DNA of 64,000 nucleotides from Siphlonurus alternatus (taxonomy: Eukaryota > Arthropoda > Insecta > Ephemeroptera > Siphlonuridae): NCBI GenBank assembly GCA_949825025.1, contig OX463779.1, positions 37,768,203-37,832,202 of the forward strand, in the 5' to 3' direction. Positions 12,720-27,000 of the stretch are shown in pieces. The notes beneath the pieces are model-generated. The model made no database searches. It saw nothing but the letters and a program-made list of their open reading frames with translations, and was not told where the DNA came from. The number at the start of each line of letters is the position of its first letter. Within the stretch, counting starts at the first letter, position 1. Both the position numbers and the translations under genes were made by a program.

Positions 12720-12945
12720 AAAATTATTGGCAACACAGTGTACATTTTAAATGAAGTCACTGTCTTTGATCCCCCACAGACTCAGAGAACCTGGCCGTCA
12801 AATTTTTAATAGATAAAAAAATATAACGTTGGAAAAGGGCAAAAAATTATAGGCAAAACAGTGAACAATTTAAATAAAGTTAGTGTCTTTGATTCCAGAC
12901 ACTCAGGAAACCTAGCCGTCAAATTATCTATAGTTTAAAAAATAC
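12720..12945 (+). repeat. Two-copy tandem duplication, about 115 bp
   Basis: Two diverged direct copies share AAATTATNGGCAANACAGTG, GTGTCTTTGAT and AACCTNGCCGTCAAATT. Divergence is moderate, so the duplication is not recent. Confidence 0.7.
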
Positions 12946-13017
12946 ATGGGCTTTATTGCGGGGGAGTGGGGCTTTACTGCATGTTGAATATTGGGGTTGG
13001 TCACACATAACTTTACA

Positions 13018-13411
13018 TAATAGACAATAATGGTTGCATTTTTTTATTTCATAATTAGAAAACATACCTAAAATTATGCTTTTCTGAATTTTTTCAGATT
13101 TTTTGGAGTGCGGGAACTAATTTTAAAAAAATATTTAAAATGTCTGAATTTGAGTGGTACACCTGATGGGACAAGCGTGACGTCATCGACAGCCAATCAC
13201 AGCAAGCCGTGACATCATCAACAGCCAATCACAGCACGACAAATGACGTCACGGTTGTCCCATCAAGTGTACCACCCAAATTCAGGTATTTTAAATATTT
13301 TTTTAAAATTAGTTCCCGCACTCCAAAAAATCCGATAAAATTCAGAAAAGCATAATTTTAGGTATATTTTCTAAATATGAAATAAAAAAATGCAACCATT
13401 ATTGTCTATTC
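13018..13411. mobile_element. Fold-back MITE with TGACGTCA and CCAAT clusters
   Basis: AATAGACAATAATGGTTGCA at the left end is mirrored by TGCAACCATTATTGTCTATT at the right end, and the arms extend about 150 bp. The unpaired centre has GTGACGTCATCGACAGCCAA, a second diverged copy with GTGACATCATC, and CAGCCAATCACAGCA twice, then AATGACGTCACGG. These are CRE-like and CCAAT-like sequences in a noncoding element. Confidence 0.75.
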
Positions 13412-13730
13412 TGTTTTTTTTTTTAGAGATAGTTCTTAGCTCTTAGCACCAAAAAAACGAAGAAAAAATTTCAAAACAATCGCTCGATCCGATTTTTTTT
13501 TTTTTTAATTTTTAGTATAGGGCTTTCCCATGGAGACCTAAACTAAAAAATAAATACAAAAAAAAAAAATCATATCAAGAGATATATTTTGCCTTGAAAT
13601 TTTTTCTACATTTTTTGGGTGCTAAGAACTGTCTCTAAAAAAAAATCAGAATTATTATGAGGTTGCTAAGGTTTACATGTTAATCAAATGGGACTACAAC
13701 AATCAATGTTTCATGTTATCTTACCCTGAA
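13412..13730. mobile_element. Truncated TTAA MITE, subfamily A relative
   Basis: Contains TTTTTAGAGATAGTTCTTAG, TATAGGGCTTTCCCATGGAG and TGGGACTACAACAATCAATG, matching the 45063-45735 copy most closely. The outer left terminus is missing: the element abuts the end of the 13018-13411 MITE. The right end reads GTTATCTTACCCT. Confidence 0.65.
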
Positions 13731-14004
13731 TAAAATAAATCAAGTTTAAATACTTTAATAATACTTAAACGTTGCACGATAGAACTCATAAAAAAAATTG
13801 TTAATGCCAAAAAACTGTTATACTTATTTTTTATATGCATAATTTTTTTTCGTCATTTAGCCCTTGCTCACTATATAATCTGGGCCCCCAAAAATTTCTC
13901 CTTTCGCTCCCTCCTGTGAGTCCTGCGCACCCTCCACAATGTTCAGATATAGGGAAACCCCTCTCCCGCCTCACGTAAACATAAAGAGAAATCAGCTCTA
14001 TAGA

Positions 14005-14186
14005 CAGGGTCGGTCTGACCATATAGTTGACTCAGCAAATGCGGAGCGGGCCACGGCCTGTGCGGGCCCCCTCCGGGCCTCATAGAAAATTTGAAATTTT
14101 ACTGAGGGTCAAATCACGGGTAAATTGTAAAATATTCACCATGCTCTAAAAAAGTATAAATTCAAAAATTTTGGAAAAAAGTTGCA

Positions 14187-14261
<75 letters not shown>

Positions 14262-15091
14262 ATGCTTTTAGGTAGGGCTTTACCTGACAAACACCCTCGA
14301 TTAATTCGAAAAAAAATACACCATTATGATGCAGTATAAAAAATATAACCTTTTGTAACATATTGCTCGAGCTGTAAACAAAAAAATATTTAAAAAATAT
14401 AATTATATTCTCGAATTTTTATTCCTGTCAATAAATAAATGAAACCTCTTATGAGAATTAACATTATTTATTATGGCAAATGTTTCTGATTTTTTTACAG
14501 GAAAATGACTCCGAGCATAAATATTTTTTATACGTTTTTGGATAAAGCTTGAGCCATGGTCCCATGGAACCTGGCTATATTTTCTTCATACCACCTATAG
14601 TAGCTAAAAACAGTGTATTTTTTTTAGTGAATTAATGGAAGGTGTTTGTCGAGTAAGACCTTATAATGTTAAATGACGCTTTCTCTCGGACTTTGGAATT
14701 TTTCCTGTATATTATAGAACCTACTACTGTATGTAAGATATTTGAACTTTTTGGATTTTGGTTTCATGGCATATATGGAGGAGCACTAGAGCTATGTATT
14801 TAAGTTAAAAAATAATAATATATTAACTGGGCTTTTCTTTCATGTTTGTTTTGTTCTGTAGACCGGCCATCATCCACTTTAACTTTTAAAAAAATAATCA
14901 ACTCTAACAAAAAAAAAAAAAATCTCAATTTTAATTTCTCAATAAACGAAACCTTGCAATATTTTGACACTTTAAATAATTTAAAAAAAAAAAAAAAAAT
15001 AAAAGCCATGCCCCATTTCCTAAAATTTTTCAAGCCTCTGTCGTGCTACCCCCCCCCCCCCCCCTTCCCCAACACGCTCAGGCCAACCCTG
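14005..15091. mobile_element. Nonautonomous hAT-like element, about 1.09 kb
   Basis: The left terminus is CAGGGTCGGTC and the right terminus, reverse-complemented, is CAGGGTTGGCC. The flanks are TCTATAGA and TCTATGGA, an 8-bp target duplication with one mismatch, which is the hAT length. Inside are a (TA)n run (14188-14257), a second (TA)-free AT-rich segment, and poly-A and poly-C tracts. The segment 14560-15065 is repeated in the same orientation at about 41650-42045. No transposase frame is left. Confidence 0.7.
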
Positions 15092-16451
15092 TCTATGGAT
15101 GTCATGCAGGGCCAAATAGCTTTTGACTGCACATGAGCCTCCATCTTTTGTAAACCACACTAGACTGTTTGTTTATATTTATATGGCTATAAACAAATTT
15201 TAATTAAAATTAAAAGAACTGTGCAGACTTGCAGAGCACTGAACAGTATTGTATGCATACAGGTATTGAAAGTTCATTTACATCATTATATAATATATGT
15301 ATTGTATTTCCTTTTTTTTTTAATTATACTGTATGCATGTATATTATTATTATGTATATACCTTACAATTTGGTGTTACATTATTTCCTCATGACTGCTC
15401 GTGACAAAAAACACTGCAGGTTATCGGTACGTCCGTCATCATCTGTATCCATTTGATTATCCAGCATCTTTGGAGTCACCTCTGCACCCTCAACGATCTT
15501 AACGTATGTCCTAGGACTCCTAAGAGATAAAAAAAAAAAAAAAACATGAGAAAAACATAGCAAATTTTTTCGTTTAATTAAAAACAATGTCACTCTTATC
15601 AAACTTACCATTATGTGGTATATATGCATATTTTATGCATATGGATTGTCTACTAGCAGCAACTTAAAACCTAGCAGGCCTCGCAGCACTAACAACATGG
15701 AGCTAGAGCACAGCCATCCACCGGCCAGAACGGGCGACCTTTGGAGGGATCGAAAGAAACCTATTAAAATATGTTTTTGGGGGAGGAAAACCACAAGAGA
15801 TTGGATACATCCTAGTTCGCCCAAAATCTACATTTTGCATATTACACTATTTAAAGCATATTAAATCTTGCTCAGCGCGCTATTCAGAATATGCATAACT
15901 GTGGCAACAGCTAGGTATAGTATGTATATGGGCATATGGCATTTAATGTCATCACTCATCAGGTCATAAAGGCATCCGTTAATGTTGTTGAACTATATAC
16001 AGTATATACTGCATATTCTCTGTTATAACTAGGTTTAGAGAACTTACCTAAATTGGAGACCTGCCATTGGGAAACGCATGTATAATATGCAATGGGCCAT
16101 TGCATATTATACATGCGTTTTTAAAACCCCTAAAGGGACAAAACATGAGTTGGTACAACCTTTGCAATGCTATTTTTGTAAAAATTAGTATTCGAGCTTA
16201 CTATTTTAAGATTTTGACAAGTTTAATTCGATTAAAAGCAAAACAAAATTAAATAAATCAGTACCAAAGTAATTTTTTTTAACAACATCCTAAACAAGGG
16301 CTCCACATTCCAACGCGTTTTTCTTCCACCTGAAATGAGTGAAGCTCTAACGTGAACAATAATATGGCAGGAAATTTTATTAAATATATAAAAACTATCA
16401 ATTCGGTGAAATACTTGAAGTATATTGATCAAAAATTAATAAAACATTTAG
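15092..16451. other. Intergenic DNA; weak exon-like segment and one perfect palindrome
   Basis: Mostly featureless AT-rich DNA. On the minus strand, about 15384-15523 reads as an open segment behind a CTCTTAG acceptor-like site (RTYVKIVEGAEV, DNQMDTDDDGRTDN). I cannot link it to another exon or to a known family, so it is only noted. A 49-bp palindrome lies at 16072-16120. Confidence 0.4.
16072..16120. repeat. Near-perfect 49-bp palindrome
   Basis: Two 24-base arms (AAACGCATGTATAATATGCA plus ATGG, and its reverse complement) surround a single base. It is perfectly paired, too short for a typical MITE, and could extrude as a cruciform. Confidence 0.85.
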
Positions 16452-16653
16452 GTACGACAGGAGAATTCTTCGCTCTAACGTATACGAAAAGTAAGCACAT
16501 GATAAAATTCTACGTGTAAATTGAAGGCCAATAAGAGTATTCATTAAGCGGCAAATTGCATAATTAGCGAGTAATTGAATTAATAAGATTACATGTTAAT
16601 CATATGGAGGGATAAGAGGCCGCTAAATTTGGCAACGCAAGATGGATTCTCAA

Positions 16654-17023
16654 TAGGGATCGGCGATATTTATCGATTATACTCGATACCCGATACTTTT
16701 CTGACGATATATCGATATTATCGAGTACTTTTCCAAGCCGATAATTATCGGGTAATCGATACTTTTTTGTGAGTATCGTTGGCCGATATTTTTTAAAAAT
16801 TTAACATTAGAGAGCAGGCAGCGCCACCTAGTGACGATATTTTGAATTATCGGGACAACTTGCTTTCCTATGCTTTTTTGCAGTTTTTGATGTTCCCGCC
16901 GATATTTTCCGATATATCGAAATATCGATACATTTTGGGCCGATACTTTTGATGAGTATTGATACTTTTTAAAGTACTCGATATAAAAAGTATCGATACT
17001 TTTTTCACTATCGCCGATCCCTA
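16654..17023. mobile_element. hAT-like MITE, 370 bp, with 8-bp target duplication
   Basis: Termini are TAGGGATCGGCGATA and TATCGCCGATCCCTA. The interior is a run of TATCGATA, CGATATATCG and CGATACTTTT motifs. ATTCTCAA flanks both sides (16646-16653 and 17024-17031). The allelic position in the other palindrome arm (39495-39502) has a single ATTCTCAA (as TTGAGAAT) and no element. An 8-bp duplication fits hAT. Confidence 0.92.
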
Positions 17024-17555
17024 ATTCTCAACCACTTTGAACAGTCGTGAAGTTGGCATCGACACGAAAAAACCAATCCGACCAATCAGCGTCTAGATAG
17101 TTAATAGTTAAACCTTGTGCCAACAGATGGCCATACTGTCCTCAAAAAGTGCGAAAGCGCACTAAAAATTTAAAGATCAAGGTGTTATCTACATTAAAAT
17201 GTATTTTTGTTATATTGTATATAATTATAATATTATAGTTTCATGACCAAATCGAAGCATGTTGCAAGATTACACGGCATATTAAATACATAAAAACGGC
17301 ATTACTTAGAGAGAAACTCGCATAAAACGGAGATATAATAATTATAAGTTTCTCAATTAGTTCACATAAGTACTTTATATGCATGTTATATATGCAATTA
17401 ATTGCTGCATGGCATATAATTATGTGGCCGACATTTATTTCTTCCGACGGTTTCATTATAAAGAACTACTGCGTTGCCGAAATGATAATTTGAAACTATT
17501 ATGTACCTAGCAAGCATGTTATAATATATAAATATAGATCTGTCCAAACATTTAT

Positions 17556-17556
<1 letters not shown>

Positions 17557-17615
<59 letters not shown>
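17557..17615. repeat. (TA)n microsatellite in left arm
   Basis: A TA run at the point where the outer unique sequence of the left arm stops matching the right arm. The corresponding right-arm position (38949-38978) has a 30-bp palindrome instead. About 440 bp following, up to the satellite, have no right-arm counterpart and show only weak monomer-like traces (near 17900). Confidence 0.85.
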
Positions 17616-17620
<5 letters not shown>

Positions 17621-18054
17621 TAATATATATATAGTATATAATTTTAAAATTAAATATTCACTTTATTTTAGATTAAATTGAAATGTGGAATAAGATTTCT
17701 CCATGATGCTTAAACATTGAATATAACTGTTGAGTTTTTATTAATCTAGTTTTTATTAATTCAATAATCTAGCATCCTGCAATATTTTTCAACCATCTTT
17801 TTAACATTAATATGTTATATATTATATATCACAAATATTATATATTATAGCTCTCTGCATCTCATTATCTCAAAAAGTCATTGCAAATATGGAGAATCTT
17901 AACAAATGAATTTAGAATGAGAATATTACATTAAAACATTTTTGATTATACTACACAGGAGACATGAAACTCTTTCGAAGTTATTTTTCTAAGTTTTGAG
18001 GTTATAACAATTTACTGAACAAATTTAGTATGATATATATAAACGAATTAAATT

Positions 18055-21000
18055 TAACGTTGTAACAGCAGGAAACTTGACGAATGAATCTGAAATGAAT
18101 ATAAAGTAATTTCTGAGGTGGTAATGATCAACTTTCTCCCTGACATTTTCCTGATTTTTGATGTTACTAATTAATGCATTAATATTCTTTGTTAAATACA
18201 CTATTCAATATTCAAGACGTTGTAACAGCAGGAAACTTGACGAATGAATCTGAAATGAATATAAAGTAATTTCTGAGGTGGTAATGATCAACTTTCTCCC
18301 TGACATTTTTCTGATTTTTGATATTACTAATTAATGCATTATTTTACTTTGTTAAATACACTATTCAATATTCAAGACGTTGTAACAGCAGGAAACTTGA
18401 CGAATGAATCTGAAATGAATATAAAGTAATTTCTGAGGTGGTAATGATCAACTTTCTCCCTGACATTTTCCTGAATTTTGATGTACTAATTAATGCATTA
18501 TTTTACTATGTTAAATATACTATTAAATATTCAAGACGTTGTAACAGCAGAAAACTTGACGAATGAATCTGAAATGAATATAAAGTAATTTCTGAGGTGG
18601 TAATGATCAACTTTCTCCCTGACATTTTCCTGAATTTTGATGTTTTACTAATTAATGCATTATTTTAATATGTTAAGTATCATACTATTAAATTCAAGGA
18701 CGTTGTAACAGCAGGGAACTTGACGAATTGATCTAAAATGAATATAAAGTAATTTCTGAGTTGGTATTGATCAACTTTCTCCCTAACATTTTCCTGAATT
18801 TTGATGTACTAATTAATGCATTATTTTACTATGTTAAATATACTATTCAATATTCAAGACGTTGTAACAGCAGGAAACTTGACGAATTGATCTAAAATGA
18901 ATTTAAAGTAAAATTTCTGAGGTGGTAATGATCAACTTTCTCCCTGACATTTTCCTGAATTTTGATGTTACTAATTAATGCATTATTTTACTATGTTAAA
19001 TACACTATTCAATATTCAAGACGTTGTAACAGCAGGAAACTTGACGAATGAATCTGAAATGAATATAAAGTAATTTCTGAGGTGGTAATGATCAACTTTC
19101 TCCCTGACATTTTCCTGAATTTTGATGTTACTAATTAATGCATTATTTTACTATGTTAAGTATACCATTAAATATTCAAGACGTTGTAACAGCAGGAAAC
19201 TTGACGAATGAATCTGAAATGAATATAAAGTAATTTCTGAGGTGGTAATGATCAACTTTCTCCCTGATTTTTACCTGAATTTTGATGTTACTAATTAATG
19301 CATTATTTTACTTTGTTAAATACACTATTCAATATTCAAGACGTTGTAACAGCAGGAAACTTGACGAATGAATCTGAAATGAATATAAAGTAATTTCTGA
19401 GGTGGTAATGATCAACTTTCTCCCTGACATTTTCCTGAATTTTGATCTACTAATTAATGCATTATTATACTTTGTTAAATACACTATTCAATATTCAAGA
19501 CGTTGTAACAGCAGGAAACTTGACGAATGAATCTGAAATGAATATAAAGAAATTTCTGAGGTGGTAATGATCAACTTTCTCCCTGACATTTTCCTGAATT
19601 TTGATGTTACTAATTAATGCATTAATATTCTTTGTTAAATACACTATTCAATATTCAAGACGTTGTAACAGCAGGAAACTTGACGAATGAATCTAAATTG
19701 AATTTAAAGTAATTTCTGAGGTGATAATGATCAACTTTCTCCCTGACATTTTCCTGATTTTTGATGTTACTATTTAATGCATTATTTTACTTTGTTAAAT
19801 ACACTATTCAATATTCAAGACGTTGTAACAGCAGGAAACTTGACGAATGAATCTGAAATGAATATAAAGTAATATCTGAGGTGGTAATGATCAACTTTCT
19901 CCCTGACATTTTCCTGATTTTTGATGTTACTAATTAATGCATTAATATACTTTGTTAAATACACTATTCAATATTCAAGACGTTGTAACAGCAGCAAACT
20001 TGACGAATGAATCTGAATTGAATATAAAGTAATTTCTGAGGTGGTATTGATCAACTTTCTCCCTGACATTATCCTGAATTTTGATCTACTAATTAATGCA
20101 TTATTATACTTTGTTAAATACACTATTCAATATTCAAGACGTTGTAACAGCAGGAAACTTGACGAATTGATCTAAAATTAATATAAAGTAATTTCTGAGG
20201 TGGTATTGATCAACTTTCTCCCTGACATTTTCCTGAATTTTGATGTACTAATTAATGCATTATTTTACTATGTTAAATATACCATTTAATATTCAAGGAC
20301 GTTGTAACAGCAGGAAACTTGACGAATTAATCTGAAATGAATATAAAGTAATTTCTGAGGTGGTAATGATCAACTTTCTCCCTGACATTATCCTGATTTT
20401 TGATGTTACTAATTAATGCATTATTTTACTATGTTAAATATACCATTTAATATTCAAGGACGTTGTAACAGCAGGAAACTTGACGAATTAATCTGAAATG
20501 AATATAAAGTAATTTCTGAGGTGGTAATGATCAACTTTCTCCCTGACATTTTCCTGAATTTTGATGTTACTAATTAATGCATTATTTTACAATGTTAAAT
20601 TATACACTATTAAATATTCAAGGACGTTGTAACAGCAGGAAACTTGACGAATTGATCTAAAATTAATATAAAGTAATTTCTGAGGTGGTATTGATCAACT
20701 TTCTCCCTGACATTTTCCTGAATTTTGATGTACTAATTAATGCATTTTTTTACTATGTTAAATATACCATTTAATATTCAAGGACGTTGTAACAGCAGGA
20801 AACTTGACGAATGAATCTGAAATGAATATAAAGTAATTTCTGAGGTGGTAATGATCAACTTTCTCCCTGACATTTTCCTGATTTTTGATGTTACTAATTA
20901 ATGCATTAATATACTTTGTTAAATACACTATTCAATATTCAAGACGTTGTAACAGCAGGAAACTTGACGAATGAATCTGAAATGAATATAAAGTAATTTC

Positions 21001-24000
21001 TGAGGTGGTAATGATCAACTTTCTCCCTGACATTTTCCTGAATTTTGATGTTACTAATTAATGCATTATTTTACTATGTTAAGTATACCATTAAATATTC
21101 AAGGACGTTGTAACAGCAGGGAACTTGACGAATTGATCTAAAATATATATAAAGTAATTTCTGAGGTGGTATTGATCAACTTTCTCCCTGACATTTTCCT
21201 GAATTTTGATCTACTAATTAATGCATTATTATACTTTGTTAAATACACTATTCAATATTCAAGACGTTGTAACAGCAGGAAACTTGACGAATGAATCTGA
21301 AATGAATATAAAGAAATTTCTGAGGTGGTAATGATCAACTTTCTCCCTGACATTTTCCTGAATTTTGATGTTACTAATTAATGCATTAATATTCTTTGTT
21401 AAATACACTATTCAATATTCAAGACGTTGTAACAGCAGGAAACTTGACGAATGAATCTAAATTGAATTTAAAGTAATTTCTGAGGTGATAATGATCAACT
21501 TTCTCCCTGACATTTTCCTGATTTTTGATGTTACTAATTAATGCATTATTTTACTTTGTTAAATACACTATTCAATATTCAAGACGTTGTAACAGCAGGA
21601 AACTTGACGAATGAATCTGAAATGAATATAAAGTAATTTCTGAGGTGGTAATGATCAACTTTCTCCCTGACATTTTCCTGATTTTTGATGTTACTAATTA
21701 ATGCATTAATATACTTTGTTAAATACACTATTCAATATTCAAGACGTTGTAACAGCAGCAAACTTGACGAATGAATCTGAATTGAATATAAAGTAATTTC
21801 TGAGGTGGTATTGATCAACTTTCTCCCTGACATTTTCCTGAATTTTGATCTACTAATTAATGCATTATTATACTTTGTTAAATACACTATTCAATATTCA
21901 AGACGTTGTAACAGCAGGAAACTTGACGAATGAATCTGAAATGAATATAAAGTAATTTCTGAGGTGGTAATGATCAACTTTCTCCCTGACATTTTCCTGA
22001 ATTTTGATGTTACTAATTAATGCATTATTTTACTATGTTAAGTATACTATTAAATATTCAAGGACGTTGTAACAGCAGGGAACTTGACGAATTGATCTAA
22101 AATGAATATAAAGTAATTTCTGAGGTGGTATTGATCAACTTTCTCCCTGACATTTTCCTGATTTTTGATCTACTAATTAATGCATTATTATACTTTGTTA
22201 AATACACTATTCAATATTCAAGACGTTGTAACAGCAGGAAACTTGACGAATGAATCTGAAATGAATATTAAGTAATTTCTGAGGTGGTAATGATCAACTT
22301 TCTCCCTGACATTTTCCTGAATTTTGATGTTACTAATTAATGCATTATTTTACTATGTTAAGTATACTATTAAATATTCAAGGACGTTGTAACAGCAGGG
22401 AACTTGACGAATTGATCTAAAATGAATATAAAGTAATTTCTGAGGTGGTATTGATCAACTTTCTCCCTGACATTTTCCTGATTTTTGATCTACTAATTAA
22501 TGCATTATTATACTTTGTTAAATACACTATTCAATATTCAAGACGTTGTAACAGCAGGAAACTTGACGAATGAATCTGAAATGAATATTAAGTAATTTCT
22601 GAGGTGGTAATGATGTAATGATCAACTTTCTCCCTGACATTTTCCTGAATTTTGATGTTACTAATTAATGCATTATTTTACTATGTTAAATTATACACTA
22701 TTAAATATTCAAGGACGTTGTAACAGCAGGAAACTTGACGAATTAATCTGAAATGAATTTAAAGTAATTTCTGAGGTGGTATTGATCAACTTTCTCCCTG
22801 ACATTTTCCTGAATTTTGATGTACTAATTAATGCATTATTTTACTATGTTAAATATACCATTTAATATTCAAGGACGTTGTAACAGCAGGAAACTTGACG
22901 AATGAATCTGAAATGAATATAAAGTAATTTCTGAGTTGGTATTGATCAACTTTCTCCCTAACATTTTCCTGAATTTTGATGTACTAATTAATGCATTATT
23001 TTACTATGTTAAATATACTATTCAATATTCAAGACGTTGTAACAGCAGGAAACTTGACGAATTGATCTAAAATGAATTTAAAGTAATTTCTGAGGTGGTA
23101 ATGATCAACTTTCTCCCTGACATTTTCCTGAATTTTGATGTTTTACTAATTAATGCATTATTTTAATATGTTAAGTATCATACTATTAAATTCAAGGACG
23201 TTGTAACAGCAGGGAACTTGACGAATTGATCTAAAATGAATATAAAGTAATTTCTGAGTTGGTATTGATCAACTTTCTCCCTAACATTTTCCTGAATTTT
23301 GATGTACTAATTAATGCATTATTTTACTATGTTAAATATACTATTCAATATTCAAGACGTTGTAACAGCAGGAAACTTGACGAATTGATCTAAAATGAAT
23401 TTAAAGTAATTTCTGAGGTGGTAATGATCAACTTTCTCCCTGACATTTTCCTGAATTTTGATGTTACTAATTAATGCATTATTTTACTATGTTAAATACA
23501 CTATTCAATATTCAAGACGTTGTAACAGCAGGAAACTTGACGAATGAATCTGAAATGAATATAAAGTAATTTCTGAGGTGGTAATGATCAACTTTCTCCC
23601 TGACATTTTCCTGAATTTTGATGTTACTAATTAATGCATTATTTTACTATGTTAAGTATACCATTAAATATTCAAGACGTTGTAACAGCAGGAAACTTGA
23701 CGAATGAATCTGAAATGAATATAAAGTAATTTCTGAGGTGGTAATGATCAACTTTCTCCCTGATTTTTACCTGAATTTTGATGTTACTAATTAATGCATT
23801 ATTTTACTTTGTTAAATACACTATTCAATATTCAAGACGTTGTAACAGCAGGAAACTTGACGAATGAATCTGAAATGAATATAAAGTAATTTCTGAGGTG
23901 GTAATGATCAACTTTCTCCCTGACATTTTCCTGAATTTTGATCTACTAATTAATGCATTATTATACTTTGTTAAATACACTATTCAATATTCAAGACGTT

Positions 24001-27000
24001 GTAACAGCAGGAAACTTGACGAATGAATCTGAAATGAATATAAAGAAATTTCTGAGGTGGTAATGATCAACTTTCTCCCTGACATTTTCCTGAATTTTGA
24101 TGTTACTAATTAATGCATTAATATTCTTTGTTAAATACACTATTCAATATTCAAGACGTTGTAACAGCAGGAAACTTGACGAATGAATCTAAATTGAATT
24201 TAAAGTAATTTCTGAGGTGATAATGATCAACTTTCTCCCTGACATTTTCCTGATTTTTGATGTTACTATTTAATGCATTATTTTACTTTGTTAAATACAC
24301 TATTCAATATTCAAGACGTTGTAACAGCAGGAAACTTGACGAATGAATCTGAAATGAATATAAAGTAATATCTGAGGTGGTAATGATCAACTTTCTCCCT
24401 GACATTTTCCTGATTTTTGATGTTACTAATTAATGCATTAATATACTTTGTTAAATACACTATTCAATATTCAAGACGTTGTAACAGCAGCAAACTTGAC
24501 GAATGAATCTGAATTGAATATAAAGTAATTTCTGAGGTGGTATTGATCAACTTTCTCCCTGACATTTTCCTGAATTTTGATCTACTAATTAATGCATTAT
24601 TATACTTTGTTAAATACACTATTCAATATTCAAGACGTTGTAACAGCAGGAAACTTGACGAATTGATCTAAAATTAATATAAAGTAATTTCTGAGGTGGT
24701 ATTGATCAACTTTCTCCCTGACATTTTCCTGAATTTTGATGTACTAATTAATGCATTATTTTACTATGTTAAATATACCATTTAATATTCAAGGACGTTG
24801 TAACAGCAGGAAACTTGACGAATTAATCTGAAATGAATATAAAGTAATTTCTGAGGTGGTAATGATCAACTTTCTCCCTGACATTATCCTGATTTTTGAT
24901 GTTACTAATTAATGCATTATTTTACTATGTTAAATATACCATTTAATATTCAAGGACGTTGTAACAGCAGGAAACTTGACGAATTAATCTGAAATGAATA
25001 TAAAGTAATTTCTGAGGTGGTAATGATCAACTTTCTCCCTGACATTTTCCTGAATTTTGATGTTACTAATTAATGCATTATTTTACAATGTTAAATTATA
25101 CACTATTAAATATTCAAGGACGTTGTAACAGCAGGAAACTTGACGAATTGATCTAAAATTAATATAAAGTAATTTCTGAGGTGGTATTGATCAACTTTCT
25201 CCCTGACATTTTCCTGAATTTTGATGTACTAATTAATGCATTTTTTTACTATGTTAAATATACCATTTAATATTCAAGGACGTTGTAACAGCAGGAAACT
25301 TGACGAATGAATCTGAAATGAATATAAAGTAATTTCTGAGGTGGTAATGATCAACTTTCTCCCTGACATTTTCCTGATTTTTGATGTTACTAATTAATGC
25401 ATTAATATACTTTGTTAAATACACTATTCAATATTCAAGACGTTGTAACAGCAGGAAACTTGACGAATGAATCTGAAATGAATATAAAGTAATTTCTGAG
25501 GTGGTAATGATCAACTTTCTCCCTGACATTTTCCTGAATTTTGATGTTACTAATTAATGCATTATTTTACTATGTTAAGTATACCATTAAATATTCAAGG
25601 ACGTTGTAACAGCAGGGAACTTGACGAATTGATCTAAAATATATATAAAGTAATTTCTGAGGTGGTATTGATCAACTTTCTCCCTGACATTTTCCTGAAT
25701 TTTGATCTACTAATTAATGCATTATTATACTTTGTTAAATACACTATTCAATATTCAAGACGTTGTAACAGCAGGAAACTTGACGAATGAATCTGAAATG
25801 AATATAAAGAAATTTCTGAGGTGGTAATGATCAACTTTCTCCCTGACATTTTCCTGAATTTTGATGTTACTAATTAATGCATTAATATTCTTTGTTAAAT
25901 ACACTATTCAATATTCAAGACGTTGTAACAGCAGGAAACTTGACGAATGAATCTAAATTGAATTTAAAGTAATTTCTGAGGTGATAATGATCAACTTTCT
26001 CCCTGACATTTTCCTGATTTTTGATGTTACTAATTAATGCATTATTTTACTTTGTTAAATACACTATTCAATATTCAAGACGTTGTAACAGCAGGAAACT
26101 TGACGAATGAATCTGAAATGAATATAAAGTAATTTCTGAGGTGGTAATGATCAACTTTCTCCCTGACATTTTCCTGATTTTTGATGTTACTAATTAATGC
26201 ATTAATATACTTTGTTAAATACACTATTCAATATTCAAGACGTTGTAACAGCAGCAAACTTGACGAATGAATCTGAATTGAATATAAAGTAATTTCTGAG
26301 GTGGTATTGATCAACTTTCTCCCTGACATTTTCCTGAATTTTGATCTACTAATTAATGCATTATTATACTTTGTTAAATACACTATTCAATATTCAAGAC
26401 GTTGTAACAGCAGGAAACTTGACGAATGAATCTGAAATGAATATAAAGTAATTTCTGAGGTGGTAATGATCAACTTTCTCCCTGACATTTTCCTGAATTT
26501 TGATGTTACTAATTAATGCATTATTTTACTATGTTAAGTATACTATTAAATATTCAAGGACGTTGTAACAGCAGGGAACTTGACGAATTGATCTAAAATG
26601 AATATAAAGTAATTTCTGAGGTGGTATTGATCAACTTTCTCCCTGACATTTTCCTGATTTTTGATCTACTAATTAATGCATTATTATACTTTGTTAAATA
26701 CACTATTCAATATTCAAGACGTTGTAACAGCAGGAAACTTGACGAATGAATCTGAAATGAATATTAAGTAATTTCTGAGGTGGTAATGATCAACTTTCTC
26801 CCTGACATTTTCCTGAATTTTGATGTTACTAATTAATGCATTATTTTACTATGTTAAGTATACTATTAAATATTCAAGGACGTTGTAACAGCAGGGAACT
26901 TGACGAATTGATCTAAAATGAATATAAAGTAATTTCTGAGGTGGTATTGATCAACTTTCTCCCTGACATTTTCCTGATTTTTGATCTACTAATTAATGCA

